A stretch of DNA of 64,000 nucleotides from Polyangiaceae bacterium (GTDB lineage: Bacteria; Myxococcota_A; Polyangia; Polyangiales; Polyangiaceae). A program made the translations under genes and the position numbers. The notes beneath the pieces were generated by a model. That model was given only the letters and a program-made list of their open reading frames with translations, searched no databases and was not told the origin of the DNA. Positions 51,836 through 61,069 of this stretch are shown piece after piece. Location of the stretch: positions 1,612,001-1,676,000 of the forward strand of contig JADJRH010000001.1 in the NCBI GenBank assembly GCA_016712345.1, given 5' to 3'. Numbering within the stretch: position 1 is the first letter of the stretch; every line of letters starts with the position of its first letter.

Positions 51836-53005
51836 TCAGGCTGAGTTGCGCGGTGAAAGGGCGCGCGCAACGAGGGTGATGAGGTCAACGGCGGGGGTCC
51901 CGGCGGATCGAAATCGATGAAGACTCGAAGCGCAGTGGGTGATGAGTACACCTCCGCCGAGACGCTTATGTTCGGCGATGCGTTCTTGGGCAATTGCGAG
52001 GGAGGTCTCGGGCCGCGTGACGGGTAGGAGGCCCCCGCCGCCCGAACATTCACCGGCGTCGCGGTCACGCGTAAATCCGGCGATGTTTCCAGCAACGCGT
52101 TCCAACACGGAGCGAGGCTCGTCGAATTTTCCAAGACCGCGACCGAGCTGACACGGGTCGTGAAAACGTACACGTGCGGCGCGGTTGCTCGGCGGGCTGG
52201 ATGGAGCCGGCTCGGTTGCGCGCTCGCCGGTGAGTTCATCGGCTTCGAGAGGCCGAAGGCGCATTCGTTCACGCGCGGCGAGGTCGATCCACACGTTGAC
52301 GGGCGGCAGCGCCACACCAACGCGGGGGTACTCTTGGAGAAGCGTTCGCGCGCAGCCTGGATCGACGACGACGAGGCTGGGGGCGCGTGAAACTTCGGCG
52401 GCAAAGCGACGCGCGGCGCGAACGAAGCCGTCGTGATCACCGGCGTGCAGGAGAGGCAGACCGCAACACGCGCGCACCGGGCGTGTTTTTGAACCGACGA
52501 ACGCCATGGTTGTTCGTGCAGCGTCGAGCGCCACATCTGGAAAACGTCGCGCATATCCGCAGCCGATGAGCAATGCCACGGAGGTTTCGGGTGCGCGATC
52601 GGTGTCGGTCTGCGTTGCGACGACGTTCACCGAGTTCGTGATCTCGGGCGCGCGCGCGTGCCAGTTTGCCACCGCTTTTCGTGCCTGCTCAGGCGCTACG
52701 CCGCGTGCGTACGCTTCGGCGCGGGCGTCCATGAGGACGGTGGCAACGGGGTTTTGGTGTTCGCAAAACGAGCGACACGCGAAGCAACCGCTGCATGCCC
52801 AAGCGGTGGATGCGTAGTTGGCATCAAGCGGCAAGTCACCGCGACCCGAAAAATAGGCGGTGCTCATCTTGCCCCAGGGGGTCACCGTTTCGCTCGCTTC
52901 AGCGTTGGAGACGGGGCAGGCCGTGCGGCAGAGTTTTGGGCAATAGACGCACGTTTCAAGCGAGTGACGGTGCGCATCAAGGAGCGGCAACGCGGGTCCG
53001 GGCAC
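51836..53005 (-). CDS. (Fe-S)-binding protein with CCG domains (heterodisulphide reductase/GlpC-like)
   Basis: 389 residues. Two ferredoxin-type cysteine clusters are visible at the N-terminus, CVYCPKLCRTACPV (about 19-32) and CSGCFACRSFCEH (about 70-82), fit for two 4Fe-4S centres. Two CCG-like modules follow: LLIGCGYARRF ... CCGLPLLHAGD, and DPCQLGRGLG ... ECSGGGGLLPV ... THCASS. The family (HdrB/HdrD, GlpC, LutA, GlcF) serves as electron-transfer subunits of dehydrogenases. No flavin subunit gene is nearby, so the partner is unknown. The histidine kinase gene begins two bases later on the same strand. Divergent from the histone-like gene. Confidence 0.88.
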   Translation of the reverse strand: MPGPALPLLDAHRHSLETCVYCPKLCRTACPVSNAEASETVTPWGKMSTAYFSGRGDLPLDANYASTAWACSGCFACRSFCEHQNPVATVLMDARAEAYARGVAPEQARKAVANWHARAPEITNSVNVVATQTDTDRAPETSVALLIGCGYARRFPDVALDAARTTMAFVGSKTRPVRACCGLPLLHAGDHDGFVRAARRFAAEVSRAPSLVVVDPGCARTLLQEYPRVGVALPPVNVWIDLAARERMRLRPLEADELTGERATEPAPSSPPSNRAARVRFHDPCQLGRGLGKFDEPRSVLERVAGNIAGFTRDRDAGECSGGGGLLPVTRPETSLAIAQERIAEHKRLGGGVLITHCASSLHRFRSAGTPAVDLITLVARALSPRNSA

Positions 53006-53180
53006 GCGCCGAGCATCAACGGAGAGCGGTTCGAGAGCAAGGGCGGAGGGCGTGCGAAACGTTTGCGAGAGTCACTCGCAACAGGATGGTTTGCGGGCGA
53101 GGCGCGTCTCCGGTACCTAGGATGAATCGGTACGGACGCTTGAGACAGAGTGGCTTGCCGTCACCGCAATGAGGCCAACC

Positions 53181-53981
53181 ATGGCAAAAACGAAGAGCAA
53201 GAAGCCCGCGGCCCGAGCGAAACGCGCCGCACCCAAAGCGAAAGCAGCTGCCAAAAAGGTCGCTCCCAAACGGGCAAAAACCGTGAAGGCCGCGGCGAAA
53301 AAAGCGGCAGCTCCGAAACCGAAAGCTGCCAAAGCAAGAGCGCCGAAAAAGTTGGCGAAGGCTAAAAAATCGCCCGCAGCAAAGCCGGTGAGAAAGGCCG
53401 CAGCCACGTCAAAACGCGCTCCCGCCAAGCGCGCTCCGGCGCCGAAAGCAAAAGCACCGGCGCCGAAAAAAGCGCTCAAAAAATCAGCAATGAAGGCGCC
53501 GAAAAGGCCGGCAAAAGCAGCAGCAAAAGCGCCGAAAGTAAAAGCGTCGGGCGCCAAAAAAGCGAAAGCGAAAGCCCCGAAGAAGGCCGAAAAGTCGGGC
53601 GCCAAAAAGCCTGCAAAAAAAGAAGCGCCTGAAAAAAAGCGGGCCATCGTTCGTCGCGACTCGGCCGGGCATCCCAACCCGCGCTACGTCGCCGAGTTGC
53701 TCGCCAAAAGCGGCCGCGATCCCGATCGCGATCAGCACGCGTTTCTCGATCACTCCGGCAGCAAGGACGACTTTGCTGAAGAGCGTGGCGAGGATTTTTT
53801 GCAAGGCGCCACAAGCGGTGAAGACGCGGACGAACAGGTACTCGACCCGCAGGAGCCCGCACCTGAAGAGAGCGGTTACGTGTTCACCACGGGGCGGTCT
53901 GAGTTCGGTCGCGAACCGGATGAGTCCAACCCCGAAGACGCCGAGGCAGAAGCGTTTCCAACAACGCGCTCGGAGAGTTGA
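53181..53981 (+). CDS. Histone H1-like Lys/Ala-rich protein with acidic C-terminus
   Basis: 266 residues from ATG 53181 (gagg upstream). The first ~155 residues consist of Lys, Ala, Pro and Arg in irregular KKA/PKA repeats, as in the C-terminal tails of histone H1 and bacterial H1-like proteins. This part should bind DNA or another polyanion without specificity. After a short linker comes a distinct acidic domain of about 105 residues (HPNPRYVAELLAKSGRDPDR ... FLDHSGSKDDFAEERGEDFL ... PEDAEAEAFPTT). The acidic half could shield or regulate the basic half. No signal peptide. The stop overlaps the start of a possible small coiled-coil frame (TTGA at 53978-53981). Confidence 0.85.
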   Translation: MAKTKSKKPAARAKRAAPKAKAAAKKVAPKRAKTVKAAAKKAAAPKPKAAKARAPKKLAKAKKSPAAKPVRKAAATSKRAPAKRAPAPKAKAPAPKKALKKSAMKAPKRPAKAAAKAPKVKASGAKKAKAKAPKKAEKSGAKKPAKKEAPEKKRAIVRRDSAGHPNPRYVAELLAKSGRDPDRDQHAFLDHSGSKDDFAEERGEDFLQGATSGEDADEQVLDPQEPAPEESGYVFTTGRSEFGREPDESNPEDAEAEAFPTTRSES

Positions 53982-54133
53982 TTTGGGCGTCCCGGGCCTT
54001 TCACGACGATCACGAAGCTCAGCGCGCGAAGATAGAATCGCTGGAAAGTGAGGCCGCCCGGCTTCGTGAAGAAGCCGAGCGCGACCGCGCGCAACGCGAA
54101 CACCACGAAGTCGCAACCGCGAAGCGCGAGTGA
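53978..54133 (+). CDS. Possible small coiled-coil protein or gene remnant
   Basis: 51 residues from a TTG that overlaps the previous stop as TTGA; there is no ATG or GTG in the frame. The product reads like a coiled coil (HDDHEAQRAKIESLESEAAR, LREEAERDRAQREHHE) with regular hydrophobic and charged spacing, unlikely from random GC-rich DNA. GGAG lies only two bases before the TTG, too close to be ideal. It might be a translationally coupled small gene or the tail of a decayed one. The rest of the gap (54134-54301) shows nothing besides a GC-rich leader for the large lipid enzyme. Confidence 0.35.
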   Translation: MIWASRAFHDDHEAQRAKIESLESEAARLREEAERDRAQREHHEVATAKRE

Positions 54134-54301
54134 TCGGCACGCGCCGCCGACGTTTTCAGCGCACGGTCGAAGTCCAAGCGCGAGGCGGGCCAATGCGCGC
54201 GAAAAACCGCGAATCTACCTTCGCGTCACGGCCCGCTTGACGCACAGCGGGGCGAAAGGAAATGACTCGCGCCGAGTGCTGTTCTCTGGAGTCTCCAAAC
54301 C

Positions 54302-57300
54302 ATGAGCGTTGAACCTTCGAACGGAGCAGTTTCGCAACCGCGGCCGGCGCTGCCCCCGCTATTGCCTTCGCGCGTGCTCCGCGGCCGACGCTTCGTGGTC
54401 GTCGGCGGTACCGGATTTCTCGGGAAAGTGTGGCTCGCAATGTTGCTCGATCGCTTTCCCGAGATCGAGCACATGCATCTGCTTGTTCGTCCGAAAAAAG
54501 ATCAAAATCCCGAAGAACGTTTTTGGGCGCACATCGCAACGTCTCCGGTGTTCGATCCTCTGCGCGCCAAATATCCGGGCACCGCGTTTGAGGAGTTCCT
54601 GCGCTCGAAGATCACGCCGATCGCGGGCGACGTGGTGATGAAAGACTTGGGTTTGCCGGAGTCGCTCATCAAAGATCTCACGGGTCGCACCGACGCCGTG
54701 GTGAACGTTGCGGGTGTTGTCGACTTCAACCCTCCGCTCGACGAAGCGCTGGAGGTGAATGCTTTCGGCGTGAACAACTTGGTGAGTTTGGCCAGGCGGC
54801 TCGACGCGAAGGTGATGCACACGAGCACATGTTACGTGGCCGGATATCGCTCGGGGCTCATCGAAGAAGACGATCCGCGAGATGTACCTTTTCCGCGATC
54901 CAAGGGTGAAACCTGGTTTGGAGCTTCGTCGCCGTGGCGAACGCTCGATCGTTCGCATTGGGATCCGCAGCGCGAAATCGATGAGTGCCTCGATTTGGTG
55001 AAACAGGCACGACAGCGATGCGAAGACGCGTTTCGACAGAGTGCGTTTTTGGATCTCGCCAAAGAGAATCTCAAGCAGCGCGGTGAGCCGTGCCGAGGCA
55101 GCGCTCTCGACGACGAACTCGCCAAGGTGAAGCGCAAGTTCGTTGAAAACCAACTGACCGAAGCCGGCCGAGAGCGCGCGCAGTTCTGGGGTTGGACGAA
55201 TATCTACACGTACACAAAGAGCATCGGCGAGCAGGTGCTCGCGACGAGCGGCGTTCCGTTCACAATTGTTCGACCCGCGGTTGTGGAGTCATCCATCGAG
55301 TTTCCGTTCCCCGGTTGGAACGAAGGCATCAACACATCCGCGCCCATTTTGTACATGGCAACGCGCGGGCAAATTCAGTTTCCCGGCGATCCAAATGTAC
55401 ACCTCGACATCATCCCGGTGGACATGGTTTGCGCCGGAATGATCGCTTCGCTCGCGGAGTTGATCGAAGGTACACAAAAGCCCGTTTACCAATACGGCAC
55501 CACCGACACGAACCCCGCTTCAATGACGCGGTTCTTGGAGATCACCGGGCTCTACAAACGAAAGCTTGTCTACGAAGGAAAGAAGACGGCGCTTTTCGAT
55601 CGCATCCAGGCGTATTTTGAGCCGCAGGGCTTCACGAAAAAACAATACGAGCAACACGGCGCACACGCGATCGCCGGAGCAATGCGCGGGGTGGCCTCGG
55701 TGCTCGATCGAATTAAGTTCGGCCCGCTCGCTCCGCTCGCCAAACCCGCATCAGGCGCCCTGAAGAAGGCGGCACGCCAGGAAGACAAACTCGGCGATGT
55801 GATCGACATGTTTCTGCCGTTCATTGCCGAAGCCGATTGGGTCTTCTCGTGCGAGTGTACACGTCAGGCGATGGAGCGTATGCCGCCGGAGGAGCGCGAG
55901 CTTTTCCCTTGGTATCCCGAAAAATTCGACTGGCGTGACTACTTCTGGCGTGTACACATTCCGGGCCTCGAAAAGTGGGTTTTCCCCGAACTCGAAGAAC
56001 GCCTTCGAAAAGAGATTGCAGCGCTGCGGCCCTACGACAGTTTGCTCGACCTGCTCGACGAGGCCGCGGAGAGGCATGACCACGCGGTCGCATTGCAACG
56101 TCTCGAGGTCGACGGTCTGTCACGCACCACGTACCGCGAGTGGCAAACCGCATCGTCCGCGGTCGCGGCGCGGCTCGCTCTTTTGGGCGTTAAAAAGGGC
56201 GATCGCATTCTATTGTCGGGCAAAAATCATCCCGCTTGGCCGCTCGCCTACTTCGGCATTTTGCGCGCGGGTGCCGTTGCAATTCCGATCGATCCCGACC
56301 TCGACGGCGCGGCAATGGAAAACATCGCTCGAAGCGCCGGCGTGACCGTCGCCCTCTGGGATCAAGTCGCCGCGAAGAACGGCGAAGCGAGTGTACGTCG
56401 CGCACTGCCGTCATTCGCTGCATACGACCTCATTGAATTTGTCGATGCACCGTCAAGCGGCGAGCAGACCGCGCTCACAACACCCAAGGTCACCGTCACC
56501 GGCACCGATCTCGCGAGCATCATCTATACGAGCGGTACCACCGGTGAGCCCAAGGGCGTCATGCTCACGCACGGAAATTTCACGTCGTTGCTGGCCGCGC
56601 TGGCTCCGATTTTTCCGCTCACGGAGCGCGATCGCGTCCTCAGCGTGTTGCCGCTGCATCACACGTTCGAATTCACGTGCGGCATGTTGCTCCCGTTGTC
56701 GCGCGGCGCGCGCATTTTGTATCTCGATGAGCTGTCTGCCGAAAAACTCTCTGAGGGGCTCACGAAGGGCCGCGTCACAGCGATGGTCGGTGTGCCCGCG
56801 CTCTGGCAAATGTTGGAGCGCAGAATTGAGCAGCGCGTGAAAGAACGCGGCGCGGCGGCGGAGCGCGTGTTCGATTTCGCGACGGATCTCAATCGCACGC
56901 TTGGTCAAAAAGCGGGGCTCAATCTCGGACGCGTTTTCTTTGGAACGGTGCACGAGGCCCTCGGCGGCGGGCCTCGATACCTGATCAGCGGCGGTGCCGC
57001 GCTTCCCAAACAAACGGCGGAGTTTTTCCAGGGTATCGGTTTGCCGCTCGCCGAAGGGTATGGCCTCACAGAAGCGGCACCCGTTCTCACCGTCGCCTCG
57101 GCGTCGATGAAAGCCAAGCCGGGCAGCGTTGGCAAAGCGATCCCCAACGTGGAGATCAAGATCGAAAACCCAGATGCGGCAGGCGTGGGCGAGATTTTGG
57201 CGCGCGGTCCCAACGTGATGCTTGGGTACGCAAACAACTCGGACGCAACATCGCAGGTGTTGCAAGACGGCTGGCTGCGCACGGGCGACCTCGGCAAAGT

Positions 57301-59059
57301 CGATAAGAAAAATCGCCTAACGATCGTTGGACGCCAAAAAGACGTCATCGTCGCCACGAACGGCGAGAATGTGTACCCCGACGACGTTGAAACGCTTCTC
57401 GGCAAAGTTCCGCACGTAAAGGAGCTTGGGATCGCGGCTGTCAGCGATGGTCAAGGCGGCGATCGAGTGGGACTGCTCGCGGTGCCCGAGCGGCTTGAAG
57501 GAGAAGCGGCGGCGGCGGAAACGCCGGTTGCCCGCGCACTTCGTCATGAACGAGCCATGCGGGCTCTACGTGAAGCATTTCAAAAATTGCCCAAAGGTTC
57601 ACAACCGTCGGTGGTGCACCTCTACGACGCCGACTTGCCGCGCACCGCAACACGCAAGGTAAAACGGAAGGACGTGGCGGCGATCCTTGCTCGGCTGTCG
57701 GCCGCAACGGCGGCACCAACGGCTGAACATCACGCCGAGGGTTCGAGCCATGTGCGCCACGCAATCGCTTCGCTCACTCATCGAAAGGCGAATGAAATCC
57801 TCCCGACAATGACGTTGCGCGGTGACCTTGGAATCGACTCGCTGATGGCGGTTGAACTCCAAGCCGCCGTCGAGTCGCTCGTGGGACACGCAATCGACAC
57901 GTCGCAACTGGGCCGCGTTGAAACGGTTGAAGAGCTGGAGAGCTTGGTTGTGGCTTCGGCGGGCTCAACCGCGGCGGTTCTCGACGAAGACGAAGAGGAA
58001 ACCGAAGAGCCGATCGTGCTTCCGGCTGCGGTTCAGGACGCGGCCAAACGTGTACTCACGGCCGCGCAGATGGGCTTTTACGGAAAGGTGATGCAACCGC
58101 GCGTTTATGGTCGTGCGTACATTCCGCACAACCGAAACACGATTGTTGTGTCCAACCATGCGAGCCACCTCGACATGGGTTTCGTGAAATACGCGCTCGG
58201 CACATACGGCGACGGTTTGGTTTCTCTGGCGGCGCAGGACTACTTTTTTGAGCGCGATCGGTGGACGCGCGCCTACTTTGAGAACTTCACCAACCTCGCT
58301 CCGTTCGACCGCAAAGGCGGGCTCCGCCAGGCGTTGCGACAGGCCGGTGAAATTCTCGAACAAGGAAAGACCGTGCTGATCTTTCCCGAAGGCACACGCT
58401 CGGCCGACGGTTCGGTTCAAGAGTTCAAGTCGGTGATCGGTTACCTCGCGCTGCAACACGACGTGGACATCTTGCCTGTGTACCTCGGTGGAACCTACGA
58501 GGCGCTCCCGAAAGGTCGAAGTGTACCCACGCGACGCGACATCGTGGCGCGCATCGGTCCGCCCCTTGAGATCGACGAACTGAAGCGGCTCACGCACGGG
58601 ATGAAGCACCTCTCAGCGAGCAAGAAAATCGCCGAACTCGCGCACGCGGCGGTGATTGCGCTGCGAGACGGCAGGGTGCTCGACATTCGACCTATGCAGG
58701 CCGATCACGTTGCCAAAGCAACCGCACCGACAGAGCATCCGCTCGTGCGGTTGTTTCGAGATCTCGAAGCCAAGTTCACGCCGGGGAAAACCGACAAGCC
58801 GCTCACGTATTACTTTACGCTCGGTAACGGCGACGACGCGAAATGGACCCTGTTTGTCGACGCCAATTCGTGCCGCGCGCAAAAAGGCAAACCCGAGGGT
58901 GGCCAAGCCGATTGTGTACTCAAAACCACTCCTGAGATTTTCACGCGCATTGTTCGTGAAGCGTACACACCGTCGCCCATGGAGTTTATGACCGGCCTCG
59001 TGAAGTCGAACGACATCGGTCTGCTCCAAACTTTCCAAAAAGTCTTCAACCTCTCTTGA
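54302..59059 (+). CDS. Five-domain lipid enzyme: FAR / acyl-CoA ligase / ACP / PlsC / SCP2 (ElbD-like)
   Basis: 1585 residues. In order: an extended-SDR fatty acyl-CoA reductase domain (GGTGFLG at 35-41, YxxxK at Tyr302/Lys306; to about 510); an AMP-forming acyl ligase (about 570-1110; IIYTSGTTGEPKGVMLTHGN near 740, GYGLTEAAPV, RTGDLGKVDKKNRLTIVGRQ, terminal RKVKRKD); a carrier domain with the phosphopantetheine Ser in GIDSLMAVEL (about 1179); a PlsC acyltransferase (NHASHLD near 1285, FPEGTRS near 1360); and a C-terminal SCP2-like lipid-binding domain (about 1480-1585). Such a chain could activate, reduce and esterify fatty acids. It resembles ElbD of Myxococcus xanthus, linked to ether-lipid (plasmalogen-type) synthesis; that name is from memory of the family. 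All visible active sites are intact. The SDR gene follows after 25 bp. Confidence 0.9.
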   Translation: MSVEPSNGAVSQPRPALPPLLPSRVLRGRRFVVVGGTGFLGKVWLAMLLDRFPEIEHMHLLVRPKKDQNPEERFWAHIATSPVFDPLRAKYPGTAFEEFLRSKITPIAGDVVMKDLGLPESLIKDLTGRTDAVVNVAGVVDFNPPLDEALEVNAFGVNNLVSLARRLDAKVMHTSTCYVAGYRSGLIEEDDPRDVPFPRSKGETWFGASSPWRTLDRSHWDPQREIDECLDLVKQARQRCEDAFRQSAFLDLAKENLKQRGEPCRGSALDDELAKVKRKFVENQLTEAGRERAQFWGWTNIYTYTKSIGEQVLATSGVPFTIVRPAVVESSIEFPFPGWNEGINTSAPILYMATRGQIQFPGDPNVHLDIIPVDMVCAGMIASLAELIEGTQKPVYQYGTTDTNPASMTRFLEITGLYKRKLVYEGKKTALFDRIQAYFEPQGFTKKQYEQHGAHAIAGAMRGVASVLDRIKFGPLAPLAKPASGALKKAARQEDKLGDVIDMFLPFIAEADWVFSCECTRQAMERMPPEERELFPWYPEKFDWRDYFWRVHIPGLEKWVFPELEERLRKEIAALRPYDSLLDLLDEAAERHDHAVALQRLEVDGLSRTTYREWQTASSAVAARLALLGVKKGDRILLSGKNHPAWPLAYFGILRAGAVAIPIDPDLDGAAMENIARSAGVTVALWDQVAAKNGEASVRRALPSFAAYDLIEFVDAPSSGEQTALTTPKVTVTGTDLASIIYTSGTTGEPKGVMLTHGNFTSLLAALAPIFPLTERDRVLSVLPLHHTFEFTCGMLLPLSRGARILYLDELSAEKLSEGLTKGRVTAMVGVPALWQMLERRIEQRVKERGAAAERVFDFATDLNRTLGQKAGLNLGRVFFGTVHEALGGGPRYLISGGAALPKQTAEFFQGIGLPLAEGYGLTEAAPVLTVASASMKAKPGSVGKAIPNVEIKIENPDAAGVGEILARGPNVMLGYANNSDATSQVLQDGWLRTGDLGKVDKKNRLTIVGRQKDVIVATNGENVYPDDVETLLGKVPHVKELGIAAVSDGQGGDRVGLLAVPERLEGEAAAAETPVARALRHERAMRALREAFQKLPKGSQPSVVHLYDADLPRTATRKVKRKDVAAILARLSAATAAPTAEHHAEGSSHVRHAIASLTHRKANEILPTMTLRGDLGIDSLMAVELQAAVESLVGHAIDTSQLGRVETVEELESLVVASAGSTAAVLDEDEEETEEPIVLPAAVQDAAKRVLTAAQMGFYGKVMQPRVYGRAYIPHNRNTIVVSNHASHLDMGFVKYALGTYGDGLVSLAAQDYFFERDRWTRAYFENFTNLAPFDRKGGLRQALRQAGEILEQGKTVLIFPEGTRSADGSVQEFKSVIGYLALQHDVDILPVYLGGTYEALPKGRSVPTRRDIVARIGPPLEIDELKRLTHGMKHLSASKKIAELAHAAVIALRDGRVLDIRPMQADHVAKATAPTEHPLVRLFRDLEAKFTPGKTDKPLTYYFTLGNGDDAKWTLFVDANSCRAQKGKPEGGQADCVLKTTPEIFTRIVREAYTPSPMEFMTGLVKSNDIGLLQTFQKVFNLS

Positions 59060-59084
59060 TTTAAACGCAAAGGGCACCCACGCG

Positions 59085-60122
59085 ATGAGCCGCTATCTGG
59101 TCACGGGCGCAACCGGCTTTCTTGGAAGCCACCTCACGCGTCACCTTCTGTCTCATGGGCATGTGGTGGTCGCCCTGTGTCGCAAACCCGATGCGGAGCT
59201 TGCGGAGGCCGGCGCGTCCGTTTTGCTCGGTGACATTCTCGACGCACCGAGCATTCTGCGCGCCGCCGAAAACTGCGACGGAGTGTTTCACTGCGCAGGC
59301 AAAGTCTCCCGCGATCGCGACGATGCCGACATTTTATTTCGCACCAACGTCGACGGCACCAAAACGGTGATTTCCGCGGCGAAAGGTGCCCGCGTAAAAC
59401 GTCTCGTCCTGGCGAGCACCAGCGGCACAATCGCGGTTTCAAAAGAACCCAAAGTGTTGAGCGAGTCGTCGCTTGCACCAATCGACCTCATTGGCCGCTG
59501 GCCGTATTACCGAACCAAGCTCTACGCCGAGACGTTCGCTCTTGAGCAGAGCCAACCCGACCTTGAAGTGGTGAGCGTCAATCCGTCGCTCTTGCTCGGG
59601 CCGGGTGACGTGCACGGATCCTCCACCGGCGATATCGTCAATTTCCTCGGGGGCAAGGTGCCGGTTGTTCCGGCGGGCGGTCTTTCATTCGTCGACGTAC
59701 GCGACGTGGTTCCGGCAATGCTCGCGGCAATGGAACGCGGCAAACCCGGCGCCCGCTACCTCATGGGCGGCGCGAACATGACCGTTGACGCGTTCCTCGG
59801 ACGCTTGGCGCGCATCGCCGATCTTCCGCGGCCGAGACTCCGCGCGCCCAGAAGTCTGCTTCTCGCAACGATGGGTGTACACATTATCGATCGAGCCAAA
59901 AAGTACATCCCGATCGACGCCCAAATGGACAAAGTGTCGGCCGAAATGGGACAGGTGTTTTGGTACTGCGATTCGTCGCGCGCACAGCGCGAATTGGGGT
60001 TTTCGCCGCGTGATCCAAACGAGACGCTCGCAGACACCATCGCCGACCTCTACGGCCGCGGTGTTGTGTGGCCCACCGAACAATCCGGTCGCCACTCACG
60101 ATCGATGGAGCGACGCGCATGA
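59085..60122 (+). CDS. NAD(P)-dependent epimerase/dehydratase (extended SDR)
   Basis: 345 residues. The Rossmann motif TGATGFLGSH lies at 7-16, the acidic pocket at LLGDILD, the middle motif HCAGKV, catalytic Ser/Tyr/Lys in LASTSGTI and YYRTKLYAE (Tyr about 146, Lys about 150), and the downstream NPSLLLGPGD. The family includes dihydroflavonol reductase-like and hopanoid-associated epimerases. Between a fatty acyl reductase fusion and a diacylglycerol kinase it probably reduces a lipid carbonyl or hydroxy-lipid intermediate, rather than a nucleotide sugar. Second gene of a three-gene operon; its stop overlaps the next ATG (ATGA). A GTGTACAC copy lies inside at 59875. Confidence 0.88.
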   Translation: MSRYLVTGATGFLGSHLTRHLLSHGHVVVALCRKPDAELAEAGASVLLGDILDAPSILRAAENCDGVFHCAGKVSRDRDDADILFRTNVDGTKTVISAAKGARVKRLVLASTSGTIAVSKEPKVLSESSLAPIDLIGRWPYYRTKLYAETFALEQSQPDLEVVSVNPSLLLGPGDVHGSSTGDIVNFLGGKVPVVPAGGLSFVDVRDVVPAMLAAMERGKPGARYLMGGANMTVDAFLGRLARIADLPRPRLRAPRSLLLATMGVHIIDRAKKYIPIDAQMDKVSAEMGQVFWYCDSSRAQRELGFSPRDPNETLADTIADLYGRGVVWPTEQSGRHSRSMERRA

Positions 60123-61069
60123 AACCTCTTTTTATTGTCAATCCTCGATCGGGCGGTGGACGCACGGGGCGCGTGTTCGACAACATGCGCGGCTCAATCG
60201 AAAAGATCGTCGGCCCCATTGATGTCGCGTTCACCGAACGACAAAGACACGCCGCCGACATCGCAAAAGAAGCGGCTGTCGCAGGCCGTGAGACGGTGGT
60301 GGCCGTCGGGGGTGACGGCTCCATTCACGAAGTCACGTGTGGACTGATGCAGGCTGTTGAGGCCGCAGGCGCCGCAAAGAGCGCAACCCGCCTCGGTGTT
60401 CTCGGTCAGGGCACCGGCGGTGATTTTCGCCGCACCATCGGTATTGAACACCGGCTCGATCGCTATTGCGAAGTCATCGCCGGCGGCAAAACGCGCGACA
60501 TCGACGTGGGTCGGTTTTCGTACCAGGCGCTCGACGGCTCGCAACAAAACGCCCACTTCACCAACATTCTCTCCGTCGGCATGGGCGGTCTTGTTGACCG
60601 TTACGTGGCCGACATGGGCCGCTCCATGGGTGGCACCGCTGCGTACCTTTTCGCGTCACTGCGCGGCATTCTCGAAAGCGTTGAAGGCAGACTCAAAGTC
60701 ACTGTGCGCCACGCCGCCAAAGAGCAACTGCAGCACATGAATGTGCGCCTCATCGCAATCTGCAACGGTCGGTTTTTTGGCAGCGGAATGGAGGTTGCGC
60801 CCATGGCCGATCCCGCCGACGGCCGGTTTGAAGTGATCACGATGGGTGGGCCCAAAATGAGCTTCATCCTCACGCTTCCCCGTGTGTACTCAGGCAAACA
60901 CCTGAGCCACCCCGATGCGTCTCACTTTCCGTGCGACCACATCGAGATCGAGCTTGAAAACGAGTCTGCCGGTGATCGCTTCCTGCTCGATGTGGATGGT
61001 GAACCGCTGGGCAAGCTCCCGATCACGATCGATCTCGTTCCGTCGGTTCTGCCCGTGCTCGTCCCGTAG
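60119..61069 (+). CDS. Diacylglycerol/sphingosine kinase family lipid kinase
   Basis: 316 residues from ATG 60119, overlapping the SDR stop by four bases; the longer frame from 60068 lies inside the SDR gene. DAGK catalytic motifs: LFIVNPRSGGGRTG at the N-terminus, VVAVGGDGSIHEVTCGL (GGDGS replaces the usual GGDGT), GVLGQGTGGDFRRTIGI (the GTGND-like motif with Asp), and a C-terminal beta-sandwich ending FLLDVDGEPLGKLPITIDLV. It transfers phosphate from ATP to a lipid hydroxyl such as diacylglycerol or an alkyl-acyl glycerol, at the cytoplasmic membrane face. It fits the lipid operon as the phosphorylating step. Followed by a 250-bp gap with no gene. Confidence 0.9.
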   Translation: MKPLFIVNPRSGGGRTGRVFDNMRGSIEKIVGPIDVAFTERQRHAADIAKEAAVAGRETVVAVGGDGSIHEVTCGLMQAVEAAGAAKSATRLGVLGQGTGGDFRRTIGIEHRLDRYCEVIAGGKTRDIDVGRFSYQALDGSQQNAHFTNILSVGMGGLVDRYVADMGRSMGGTAAYLFASLRGILESVEGRLKVTVRHAAKEQLQHMNVRLIAICNGRFFGSGMEVAPMADPADGRFEVITMGGPKMSFILTLPRVYSGKHLSHPDASHFPCDHIEIELENESAGDRFLLDVDGEPLGKLPITIDLVPSVLPVLVP

